From assembly GCA_004213215.1 (NCBI GenBank), contig SHAO01000005.1, forward strand, positions 1 to 35,732: 35,732 nt of DNA, read 5' to 3'. Under the pieces are notes generated by a model, which made no database searches, was not told where the DNA came from, and saw only the letters and a program-made list of their open reading frames with translations. The position numbers were made by a program, and so were the translations under genes. Positions 7,267 through 14,825 of this stretch are shown in pieces. This DNA is from Candidatus Pelagibacterales bacterium. Its GTDB lineage: Bacteria; Pseudomonadota; Alphaproteobacteria; Pelagibacterales; Pelagibacteraceae. How positions within the stretch are numbered: position 1 is the first letter of the stretch; every line of letters begins with the position of its first letter.

Positions 7267-8078
7267 CCCTAGTTTCAACGAGTTGGCTCAATGAGAATTT
7301 AAATAAAGTTAAAATTATTGATGCTTCCTGGCATTTGGTTAAGAATCGAAATGCAGCAGAAGAATATAAAAATGAACATATAGAAAATGCAATTTTTTTT
7401 GATTTAGATAAAAATTCCAATCAGAGGAAAGATTTACCACATGGTCATTTTCTTCCATCATCAAGTGACCACGAAAAAACTACTTCAGAAATGGGAATCT
7501 TAGAATCTGACAGAATTATTATTTATTGTCATAGTGATTTAATTTCTAGCTGTCGTGTTTGGTTTCAATTTTTATACTTTGGACATGACCCCAAATTAGT
7601 TTCGATATTAAATGGAGGAATGAGAAAATGGAAATTAGAAGGCCGAAAAGTTACAAATTCAAAAACCAAAATAAATAGATCTAAATATAAAGCTAACGAA
7701 AATAGAAATATGATTAAAGTACTATCTCAAATTAATGAAAATATAAAAAATATGGAGTTTACTGTAATAGATGCTAGGAGTAAAAATCGTTTTTTAGGTT
7801 TAGAACCTGAACCTCGACCTGGCATTAAAAGTGGTTCTATTAAAGGATCGAAGTCAATACCAATAAGCAAAATTGTGAACATAGATGACAATACATTTTT
7901 AGATACAAAAAAATTAAGAGATGTATTTAGATCAAGTAAGATTAATAGTAACGAAATAGTAATGAGTTGTGGAAGTTCGGTATCAGCGGCAAGTCTAGCA
8001 CTTGCATATTCGTTAATAAATGATGATTATATCCCAAAAATATATATTGGGAGTTGGACTGAATTTGGAAAAAAATAA
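7263..8078 (+). CDS. sseA: Sulfurtransferase with two rhodanese domains (3-mercaptopyruvate/thiosulfate type)
   Basis: The 271-residue protein has two tandem rhodanese domains: an inactive N-terminal one (about 1-130, with ILNGGMRKWKLEG) and a C-terminal one carrying the active-site loop CGSSVSAA with Cys236. The loop resembles the CGSGVTA of 3-mercaptopyruvate sulfurtransferases more than the CRKGVTA of thiosulfate sulfurtransferases, so a sulfane-sulfur transfer from 3-mercaptopyruvate is the best guess. It is slightly shorter than E. coli SseA (about 280). The start codon overlaps the msrA stop by 4 bases, and its own stop abuts the next start, so the genes are translationally linked. Substrate choice is uncertain; membership of the SseA group is firm. 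Confidence 0.85.
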   Translation: MTLVSTSWLNENLNKVKIIDASWHLVKNRNAAEEYKNEHIENAIFFDLDKNSNQRKDLPHGHFLPSSSDHEKTTSEMGILESDRIIIYCHSDLISSCRVWFQFLYFGHDPKLVSILNGGMRKWKLEGRKVTNSKTKINRSKYKANENRNMIKVLSQINENIKNMEFTVIDARSKNRFLGLEPEPRPGIKSGSIKGSKSIPISKIVNIDDNTFLDTKKLRDVFRSSKINSNEIVMSCGSSVSAASLALAYSLINDDYIPKIYIGSWTEFGKK

Positions 8079-8954
8079 ATGAAAAGATCTAAAAAAATAA
8101 CTATTTTTATAATTTTATTTTTCCTAGTAATTACGTTGGTAATAGCTGGACGCTATGCTATAGGACTTTATTTTAAGAAAAAGTTTGGAACAAGGCCTCC
8201 ACCAGGAGTAATAGTTAAAGTAGTAGAATCAGAAAATTTTAGTCAGTCTTTAGAAAGTTATTGCACTTCTCTTAGTAGTAAAACAACTTCTTACAAAATA
8301 AAAAAGAATGAATTATTAGAGCCAATCAAATTTAACATAAAAGTTAATAAGGGTGATATTATAGCTAAACTATCGTCTAAAACTATTGCAGCCCCATTTG
8401 CAGGCATAGTCGGCAAAAGAGGTATTAGCGCGAGTAGTTTGGGATCCGAAAACACGATTATCTTAACTTTAGATGACTCAAGAAAAATATTGTGTGACTT
8501 AAAAATACCTGAGGTTTATGCCTCAATATTAATAAAAGGACTTAAACTTAAAGCAATATTTTCAGCCTATAAAAATAAAACTTACAATGGAGAAATAGAA
8601 TCTGTTGCTTCACGCGTAGATCCTCAAACAAGATCCATATTAGCCCGTGCAAAAATTAACAATGAAAATTCAGAAATAATTCCTGGTTCACTTCTCGAAA
8701 TAGAAATACTTTATAATGACAAAAATGCTTTGAGCGTACCTGATACGAGCATTATGTATGAAGGAAGTAAAAAGTTTATCTATAAAATAATTGAAAATAA
8801 TATGATTAAAAAAACTGAGATTGAAACAGGAATTCGTAAAATGGGTAAAATTGAAATTTTAAATGGCTTAAATAAAGGTGACCAGATAATTGCTGAAGGT
8901 TTAACCAAAGTTCGGCCTGGCATGAAAGTAAAACCAATTATCAAATCGCAATAA
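8079..8954 (+). CDS. RND efflux membrane-fusion (periplasmic adaptor) protein, short form without hairpin
   Basis: The 291-residue product should bridge the inner-membrane RND pump encoded next to an outer-membrane channel. It starts with a membrane anchor at about 8-27. The adaptor core then follows: one lipoyl half motif (KVNKGDIIAKL, about 88-98) runs straight into the other (AAPFAGIVGKRGIS), then a beta-barrel and a membrane-proximal domain ending GDQIIAEGLTKVRPGMKV. In most adaptors a long alpha-helical hairpin separates the lipoyl halves; here it is absent, and the first lipoyl half is poorly conserved. The ATG follows the sseA stop directly. Family membership is clear from the C-terminal half and from its position 10 bases before the pump gene. 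Confidence 0.85.
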   Translation: MKRSKKITIFIILFFLVITLVIAGRYAIGLYFKKKFGTRPPPGVIVKVVESENFSQSLESYCTSLSSKTTSYKIKKNELLEPIKFNIKVNKGDIIAKLSSKTIAAPFAGIVGKRGISASSLGSENTIILTLDDSRKILCDLKIPEVYASILIKGLKLKAIFSAYKNKTYNGEIESVASRVDPQTRSILARAKINNENSEIIPGSLLEIEILYNDKNALSVPDTSIMYEGSKKFIYKIIENNMIKKTEIETGIRKMGKIEILNGLNKGDQIIAEGLTKVRPGMKVKPIIKSQ

Positions 8955-8964
8955 GAAATTTTAA

Positions 8965-11900
8965 ATGTTTATTACCGATCTTTCTATACGTAGACCAGTT
9001 GTATCAGCAGTTTTTTCAATGATACTTGTGGTTTTTGGATTATTCGTGTTTTGGAAATTGCCTGTAAGAGAATTACCCTCAGGCCTACAACCTCCTGTGG
9101 TTCAAATTCAAATAGACTATCAAGGAGCTTCAGCAGAAATTATTTCAAGTGAAATTGTAGAAATAATAGAAGATGTAATTGGAGGAGCTGAAGGAATAAA
9201 AAATATTGATTCAACTTCAGAAAATGGTAGAGCAACAATTAAAATTGAATTTGATACTTCTATTGATCTTGACGATGCAACTAATGATATAAGAGATAGA
9301 GTAAGTAGAGTTTCTGATAACCTTCCTGAAGATGCCGATTCTCCTGAAATATTAAAACAAAGTGCTGGTTTTACAACTTCAATGTGGCTTTCAGTTTCTT
9401 CCACTACTTGGAGCGATTTAGAAATGGGAGATTATGCTAGAAGGTATCTTGTAGATAATTTTTCGAATGTTAAAGGAGTGGGAAGAATTTTAGTAGGTGG
9501 TCTTCGTGAGTTAAGTGTTAGAATTTATATTTCACCAACCAAGCTAGCAGCTAATGATTTGACAGTACAAGAAGTTGAGCAAGCTCTTAGGAAAGAAAAT
9601 ATTAGTATTCCAGCGGGTAGCCTGGAAGCAAATAATATAGACTTAACAATTAATCTTGATAAAGCTTACAAAGACTTGTCATCAATAAAACAGTTACCTA
9701 TTAAAAAAATAAGAAATAGTGTTATTCGCTTAGAAAATATTGCAGAAATAAAATACGGTCCTGTGTCTGAAAAAACTCTTTTTAAAGCCCAAAGTAAAGA
9801 TGGAAAACCTAACGAAAAAGTCGTTGGAATTGGAATTTACGCTAAAAGTGGTGCATCTACGGTAGAACTATCAAAAAAAGTAAGAGAGCGAATTAAAATA
9901 GTCCAAAAAAACTTGCCTGATGGACTAAAATTGGGTGTGTCATTTGATAGAGCTACTTATATAAATGCTGCTATAAATGAAGTTTACAAAACATTAGCAA
10001 TAGCCTTCATATTAGTTGTAATAATTATTTATTTATTTTTAGGAAATTTAAAGGCAGTCATTGTCCCAGCAGTAGCTCTTCCAGTAAGTCTAATATCAGC
10101 AGTACTTGGTTTGTGGTTTTTTGATTTATCTATAAATATTTTTGTGCTGCTTGCAGCTATTCTAGCTATAGGAATAGTAGTGGATGATTCAATAATAATG
10201 ACCGACGCAATTTATAATAGAGTAGAAAATGGAGAAACGCCTTTGGTAGCTTCGGTCAATGGATCAAAAAGTGTTACTTTTGCAATTATTTCAACAACAC
10301 TAGTTTTAGTAGCAGTTTTTTTACCTTTAATTTTTATTGAAGGAATATCAGGAACCCTATTTAGAGAAACTGCAATTTCTTTAACATTTGCTATAATTGT
10401 TTCTTCTTTTGTAGCGCTAACTCTTTCACCAATGCTGGGGAGTAAATTCCTAACTAAAAATACAAAAAAATCTAAAATTGTTTTAAAGTTTGAAAAGTAT
10501 TATAGATCATTTTTAGAATTTTACTCAGAGACATTAAATTATTGGATAAATAAACAGAAACTCATAGTAGTCTTTATGTTTTTTATTGTAATAGCATCAG
10601 TATTGCTTTTTAATTTTTCACCCAAACAGCTACTACCTGAAGAGGACAGGGGTGTTTATCTTGTTATAGGAAAAACAGATGAAGGAAGTTCGTTTAAATA
10701 TACAGCTGATAAAGCAGAAGAAATAGAAAAAAGATTAATACCTTTAATTAAAAAAAAAGGTGAATCTTACAAAAGAGTAATTATGAGAGTTCCTGGGTTT
10801 GGTAGGGCAAGTAAATCTTATAATAGTTTTATTATCATTGCTTTATTAGATGATTGGAAAGACAGAAATGAAAGTTCAAAAAAAATTATGAGAAAGGCTA
10901 TAGGAAAAATTGTAACAGTCCCACAAGCACTTGCTTTTCCAATTTCTCCACAAAGTATTCGAGTAAGTAGCTATAACAAACCAATACAAATGGTTTTGTT
11001 AGGTAATAGTTATGAGCAACTTGAAAAATGGCAAAGATTAGTAATGGTAGAATTAAGAAAAAATAAAAGTTTAGCTGCAGTTGAATCTGATTATTCTAAA
11101 AATAAACCTGAAATAAAATTAATCATTAACAGAAAAAAAGCTCAAGATTTGGGAGTTTCTATACAGTCTATTGGCACAACTGTTAGCACACTTTTTTCTG
11201 GAAAAACTGTCACAAAGTTTAATCGATTAGGAAAAGAATATCCAATTATTCTACAAGCAGATATTAAAAATAGAAAAAGAAGTGAAAGTCTAAGCAAAAT
11301 TTTTGTACGTTCAGAAACAACAGGAAAATTAATATCGTTAGCTAATCTGGTTGAGTTTAAAGAAGTTGGATCAGCTAAGATTTTATCACGTTATGATAGA
11401 CAGCGTGCGATTACTATTAGTGCAAGATTAATTGGAGATTACACTCTTTCTGAAGCCTTAAATTATCTTGAAAAAACAGTAAATCAAACTGTTCCGGACG
11501 CTAGAATCGAGTGGAAAGGCAAATCGGAAGAACTTAAAGAAACAAGTAACGAATTATTTATTATATTTACTTTGGCTCTGATAACTGCCTTTTTAGTAAT
11601 GGCAGCCAACTTTAATAGTTTTATTCATCCTGCTGTTATAATGTTAACTGTTCCTTTAAGTGTTTTTGGAGGTATTATTTTTATTTTACTTTTTAATTCA
11701 AGCATCAACATTTTTTCACAAATTGCTTTGGTTATTTTAATTGGGATTTCTACTAAAAACTCAATTTTAATTGTTGACTGGGCAAATCAATTGAGAAGAG
11801 CTGGGAAAAGTATTCAAAATGCTGCGTTAGAGGCCTGCAAAAGAAGATTCCGGGCAATCATTATGACTTCTCTTTCAACAATGATAGCAATGGTCCCTTT

Positions 11901-12093
11901 ACTTATAGGCAATATTGGTCCTGGAGCTGGAGAAGGAAGTCGATTAGCAGTTGGCGCCACCATATTTGGAGGCATGCTCATCTCTACTTTCTTTACTCTG
12001 TATGTCACTCCAGCAATGTATGTTCTTTTGACAAAAAATACAAAAAGAATTGACGTAGTTGATATTCAGCTAACTAAAGAACTTAAAAGATAA
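8965..12093 (+). CDS. RND-family efflux pump, inner-membrane transporter (AcrB/MexB-like)
   Basis: The 1042-residue protein is a full-length proton-driven RND exporter. It starts FITDLSIRRPV, as HAE1-type pumps do, has twelve expected membrane helices in two sets of six and two large periplasmic loops (about 32-340 and 555-860). The proton-relay aspartates Asp407 and Asp408 (GIVVDDSI) sit at exactly the AcrB positions, and the partner lysine is at about 931 (STKNSILIV). These mark an active hydrophobic-compound exporter rather than a heavy-metal pump or SecDF. No outer-membrane TolC-like channel is encoded in the window. Transported compounds cannot be deduced. It lies 10 bases after the adaptor gene and its end overlaps the convergent transglycosylase gene by 11 bases. 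Confidence 0.92.
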   Translation: MFITDLSIRRPVVSAVFSMILVVFGLFVFWKLPVRELPSGLQPPVVQIQIDYQGASAEIISSEIVEIIEDVIGGAEGIKNIDSTSENGRATIKIEFDTSIDLDDATNDIRDRVSRVSDNLPEDADSPEILKQSAGFTTSMWLSVSSTTWSDLEMGDYARRYLVDNFSNVKGVGRILVGGLRELSVRIYISPTKLAANDLTVQEVEQALRKENISIPAGSLEANNIDLTINLDKAYKDLSSIKQLPIKKIRNSVIRLENIAEIKYGPVSEKTLFKAQSKDGKPNEKVVGIGIYAKSGASTVELSKKVRERIKIVQKNLPDGLKLGVSFDRATYINAAINEVYKTLAIAFILVVIIIYLFLGNLKAVIVPAVALPVSLISAVLGLWFFDLSINIFVLLAAILAIGIVVDDSIIMTDAIYNRVENGETPLVASVNGSKSVTFAIISTTLVLVAVFLPLIFIEGISGTLFRETAISLTFAIIVSSFVALTLSPMLGSKFLTKNTKKSKIVLKFEKYYRSFLEFYSETLNYWINKQKLIVVFMFFIVIASVLLFNFSPKQLLPEEDRGVYLVIGKTDEGSSFKYTADKAEEIEKRLIPLIKKKGESYKRVIMRVPGFGRASKSYNSFIIIALLDDWKDRNESSKKIMRKAIGKIVTVPQALAFPISPQSIRVSSYNKPIQMVLLGNSYEQLEKWQRLVMVELRKNKSLAAVESDYSKNKPEIKLIINRKKAQDLGVSIQSIGTTVSTLFSGKTVTKFNRLGKEYPIILQADIKNRKRSESLSKIFVRSETTGKLISLANLVEFKEVGSAKILSRYDRQRAITISARLIGDYTLSEALNYLEKTVNQTVPDARIEWKGKSEELKETSNELFIIFTLALITAFLVMAANFNSFIHPAVIMLTVPLSVFGGIIFILLFNSSINIFSQIALVILIGISTKNSILIVDWANQLRRAGKSIQNAALEACKRRFRAIIMTSLSTMIAMVPLLIGNIGPGAGEGSRLAVGATIFGGMLISTFFTLYVTPAMYVLLTKNTKRIDVVDIQLTKELKR

Positions 12094-12697
12094 TATATTT
12101 TTTTTTATCTAAACTTTTTTGACAACCTTGTAACTGATTTTTATATATCTTAGATTGTTTTTCTACACTTTTTGCAAAAATAATGGAATTTTTATCTGTT
12201 TTGTAAACTTTTTTAGCATAGCTTCCCCATCCCAAATAATAATTTAAGTATTGACGATAAGAATCATTAAGAGGAATTTTATTTATTTTATTAGTTTTTT
12301 TTATATACCATCCAATAAACATAACTGAATCTTTAAAGCGTGTTCGTAAAGCTAAAGGATTATTAGTTTCAGTCTTATATAAATCCCATGTTTTATTAAC
12401 TGCTTGGGAATAACCGAACGAACTTGATGGTCTTTTGTAAGGAACTATTTTAAATAATTTTGTTCTTTTAGGTTTTGCCCAGCGATTAAAACCTGATTCT
12501 TTATTAACAAAAGCTAAAATAACATGAATGGGCGCGCCGTAGGTTTGTGAACTTTTTTTTATGTGTTTATACCAAATATACCGTTCGCCAAAAATTTTAC
12601 ATGCGTTCGATGGATATTTAGGTACTGAGCTACAAGATATTATGAAGAAAAAAATAATTAAGTAAATTAAATTATTTTTTAAAATCTTCTTTTGCAT
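12083..12697 (-). CDS. Lipoprotein with lytic-transglycosylase-like (SLT) domain
   Basis: From the ATG at 12697 the 204-residue protein has a lipoprotein signal: basic start, hydrophobic stretch, then IISC with Cys22 as the likely lipidated residue. The mature part carries FVNKESGFN with Glu67, followed by SSSFGYSQAVNKTWDLY, the SLT-fold pattern in which the glutamate cleaves peptidoglycan glycan strands. The region resembles EmtA/MltC-type soluble lytic transglycosylases but is short and divergent. An upstream GTG at 12721 would extend it by 8 residues; I preferred the ATG because it gives a clean signal peptide. It overlaps the zeta inhibitor gene upstream by 26 bases and the RND pump gene tail to tail by 11. 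Enzymatic activity is inferred. Confidence 0.72.
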   Translation of the reverse strand: MQKKILKNNLIYLIIFFFIISCSSVPKYPSNACKIFGERYIWYKHIKKSSQTYGAPIHVILAFVNKESGFNRWAKPKRTKLFKIVPYKRPSSSFGYSQAVNKTWDLYKTETNNPLALRTRFKDSVMFIGWYIKKTNKINKIPLNDSYRQYLNYYLGWGSYAKKVYKTDKNSIIFAKSVEKQSKIYKNQLQGCQKSLDKKKYIIF

Positions 12698-12992
12698 TTT
12701 GTAAGCTTTTTTCCATTGCACCGCGAATTTCTTTATCTTCTATGCTTATAGAAGCTATCTGAAAATCTTTTTTAATTTTATTAAATACATCTTCTTGCCC
12801 CGCTTCCTGAAGATCACTCTTAATTATTTCCTGGATATAATCTTGTATTTTTTCTGTAGTATTTATGCCTAGAATTTTTGCTGCCCATTGTCCTAAGTAT
12901 TTATTTGCTCTAGCAAAGATTTTAAACTTAAGTTCTTCATCTATTTGGAACTTTTTTTCAAAACTTTTTCCTCTTTCATCAAAATTTTTCAT
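12672..12992 (-). CDS. F1Fo-ATPase inhibitor subunit zeta (DUF1476)
   Basis: This 106-residue protein matches the alphaproteobacterial zeta subunit, which binds F1-ATP synthase and blocks ATP hydrolysis when the energy supply drops. The N-terminal inhibitory stretch FDERGKSFEKKFQIDEELKF is characteristic. It is followed by ANKYLGQWAA and the acidic helix with SDLQEAGQEDVFNKI, then a C-terminal helix with IRGAMEKSL. No membrane segment or signal is present. The family is confined to alphaproteobacteria, so the gene also supports the taxonomic call. It lies within an overlapping VanZ-like / zeta / transglycosylase trio, away from atp genes, which is normal for this subunit. Confidence 0.9.
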   Translation of the reverse strand: MKNFDERGKSFEKKFQIDEELKFKIFARANKYLGQWAAKILGINTTEKIQDYIQEIIKSDLQEAGQEDVFNKIKKDFQIASISIEDKEIRGAMEKSLQNAKEDFKK

Positions 12993-13371
12993 GTATCTTT
13001 AAATATAGATAAATCTTTACAACAGAATAAGCAACTATTACTCCTAAAATATTACCTATTATATCACCAAGCTCAAAAGAGCGATTTGGTATTATTAAAT
13101 GAAGAAGTTCAAGAATTATTGACAAAAAAAATAGGCCATAAAAAACTCTTTGAAAATTTTTCATCTTTAAATAAAGAAAAAGCCCGAACAAGGAAATAAG
13201 AAGATAACAAACAAAATGGTTGATGGTTGTGCCAAAAGGATTTTTAATTAAATTTGGTTGTTGCCCAAAATCACCATAAAGAAAGTATCCGAGTAGACTG
13301 CCTGGATAAAGAGAAATAATAATTAAAAATAATATTGAGATATGAAAAATATATCTTAAATATTTTGCCAT
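12979..13371 (-). CDS. VanZ-like small membrane protein
   Basis: The 130-residue protein has about four hydrophobic segments (roughly 7-25, 50-68, 74-91 and 103-124). The VanZ-family pattern is present: NHFVCYLLISLFGLFL in the second helix and ELLHLIIPNRSFELGDIIGN leading into the last, with the conserved glutamates and the D-x-x-x-N spacing. VanZ-like proteins are widespread, and apart from teicoplanin resistance in enterococci their role is not established; a cell-envelope role is a guess. Its stop overlaps the zeta inhibitor start by 14 bases, so the genes are likely co-transcribed. It is divergent from gpmA. Confidence 0.7.
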   Translation of the reverse strand: MAKYLRYIFHISILFLIIISLYPGSLLGYFLYGDFGQQPNLIKNPFGTTINHFVCYLLISLFGLFLYLKMKNFQRVFYGLFFLSIILELLHLIIPNRSFELGDIIGNILGVIVAYSVVKIYLYLKIHEKF

Positions 13372-13421
13372 TTTATTAACTATACAATAGTTATAATGAA
13401 TCGTATTATATTTTATATAAA
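13372..13421. promoter_or_regulatory. Divergent promoter region, VanZ-like gene / gpmA
   Basis: This 50-base gap serves divergent genes. TATAAT at 13392-13397 on the plus strand is a plausible -10 box for gpmA, giving a leader of around 18 bases; no convincing -35 box stands 16-18 bases before it. No hairpin or operator-like palindrome was recognised. Confidence 0.4.
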
Positions 13422-14117
13422 ATGAACAACTTAATTTTAGTTCGTCACGGGCAAAGTCTTTGGAATAAAGAAAGAAAGTTTACTGGATTCATGGACATTG
13501 AATTAACAAAACATGGTGAGTCTGAAGCTGAGTATGCTGGAAATCTAATTAAAGGTCTAAATATTGAATTAGATGCATACTTTACTTCCCAGCTCAAGAG
13601 AGCAATAAACACCTTAGATATAATTTTGAAAGTTTTGAACAAATCCAACGTAATAATTAATAAAGCTTGGGAATTAAATGAAAGACACTATGGTGGACTT
13701 ACTGGACTAAATAAAGACGACACTATAAAAAAATATGGCGCTAAACAGGTCCAAATATGGAGACGTAGTTTTGATACCAGACCTCCACCAATGGACACTC
13801 AACATCCTTGTAAAAAAAAAATTAATTCTAACATTTTAAGTGAATCATTAAGTGATACAATAAAAAGAGTAATTCCGTACTATGAAAAAAAAATAAAACC
13901 TTTAGTTAGTGCAAAAAAAAATATTTTGATAGTATTTCATGGTAATAGTTGTAGAGCCTTGTTGATGAAAATCCTTAATATTTCTAAAGAAAAAATTATT
14001 GAATTTGAGATACCCACAGGAAATCCACTTTTATTAAAATTTGATGAGAATTTAAAAGTTCAGGAGTATAGATATCTGGATTTAAAAAGAGCAAAAAAAA
14101 TATTAGTTAATGTTTAA
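13422..14117 (+). CDS. gpmA: 2,3-bisphosphoglycerate-dependent phosphoglycerate mutase
   Basis: GpmA interconverts 3- and 2-phosphoglycerate in lower glycolysis and gluconeogenesis. The 231-residue protein has the phosphohistidine motif LVRHG with His9, the TGFMDIELT segment at 21-29, ELNERHYGGLTGLNK at 84-98 with Glu87, SESLSDT at 140-146 and FHGNSCRAL with His173. It is somewhat shorter than the E. coli enzyme (250), with a trimmed segment before SESLSDT. PPPMD at 121-125 is the usual substrate-loop signature. It overlaps the convergent nucleotidyltransferase gene by 11 bases. The dPGM family is identified with confidence; a generic phosphatase of the same superfamily is unlikely given the full motif set. 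Confidence 0.93.
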   Translation: MNNLILVRHGQSLWNKERKFTGFMDIELTKHGESEAEYAGNLIKGLNIELDAYFTSQLKRAINTLDIILKVLNKSNVIINKAWELNERHYGGLTGLNKDDTIKKYGAKQVQIWRRSFDTRPPPMDTQHPCKKKINSNILSESLSDTIKRVIPYYEKKIKPLVSAKKNILIVFHGNSCRALLMKILNISKEKIIEFEIPTGNPLLLKFDENLKVQEYRYLDLKRAKKILVNV

Positions 14118-14808
14118 ACTTTTTTAATAAGTTTTTGTAAATATCAAAAGTGCTTACATGCAAAAAATCAATATTACTTTTAAATGCATACAATTCTTTA
14201 TTTTTTATTAACTTATCCCAAATTCTATTTATTGAAAAAATTTTCTCATTCATATCAAAAAAAGCTTCAGGTTTAATAATTTGTAAACCAGTATAAATAT
14301 ATTTTAAATCATCCTTATTATCTCTACTAATAAGTTGATTTTTAAAATTAAAATCTCCTTTGAATAATTTATCAAAGCTTTTTTCTTTATTAACTATAAG
14401 CAACAAGCATTTTTTTTTACCTTCAAAAAACATTTTTTTCATTGTATTTAACTCTTCTAAATAATTTAAATTCCATATTGTATCTGGATTAATAATCAAG
14501 AAAGCTTCATTTGAAAAATATTGAATGGCATTTAAAACACCACCACCTGTGTCCAAAATTTTATCTTTTTCTTCAACAATCTTAATAGATAGATTGAATT
14601 TATTATTGTTAATATACTCAACAATCTGTTCTCCTAAGTAATGTACATTTATTATAACTTCACTTATTCCGGTAAGCTCAAGAAATTTTAAAGTATTAGA
14701 TAATAACGTTTCATTACCGATTTTTAATAAAGGTTTTGGTGCTTTAGTAGTTAAAGGATGAACTCGTTTGCCAAAACCGGCCGCAAGTATCATTGCTTTT
14801 TTAATCAT
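14107..14808 (-). CDS. Sugar-1-phosphate nucleotidyltransferase (MurU-like)
   Basis: The 233-residue protein carries the nucleotidyltransferase signature at the N-terminus: LAAGFGKRVHPLT at 8-20, followed by KAPKPLLKI with the conserved lysine, and a metal-binding INPDT near 109. Its length and the VHYLGEQI and DTGGGVLNAI motifs (metal/nucleotide loop) resemble MurU, which makes UDP-MurNAc from MurNAc-1-phosphate in peptidoglycan recycling, or short mannose-1-phosphate guanylyltransferases. The partner kinase AmgK is not in the window. It lies 17 bases after lpdA on the same strand, at the end of the suc operon, so it may be read through. Substrate is unproven. Confidence 0.75.
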   Translation of the reverse strand: MIKKAMILAAGFGKRVHPLTTKAPKPLLKIGNETLLSNTLKFLELTGISEVIINVHYLGEQIVEYINNNKFNLSIKIVEEKDKILDTGGGVLNAIQYFSNEAFLIINPDTIWNLNYLEELNTMKKMFFEGKKKCLLLIVNKEKSFDKLFKGDFNFKNQLISRDNKDDLKYIYTGLQIIKPEAFFDMNEKIFSINRIWDKLIKNKELYAFKSNIDFLHVSTFDIYKNLLKKFKH

Positions 14809-14825
14809 ACTTTTTGTATCAAATA

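Noticed and set aside
12698-12721. Longer transglycosylase-like frame starting at 12721
   Set aside because: It begins with GTG and lengthens the overlap with the zeta inhibitor gene; the ATG at 12697 gives a clean lipoprotein signal.
12945-13199. Open frame of 84 codons on the plus strand opposite the zeta inhibitor and VanZ-like genes
   Set aside because: It is antisense to two supported genes and its translation is low-complexity Lys/Leu/Glu without a family pattern.
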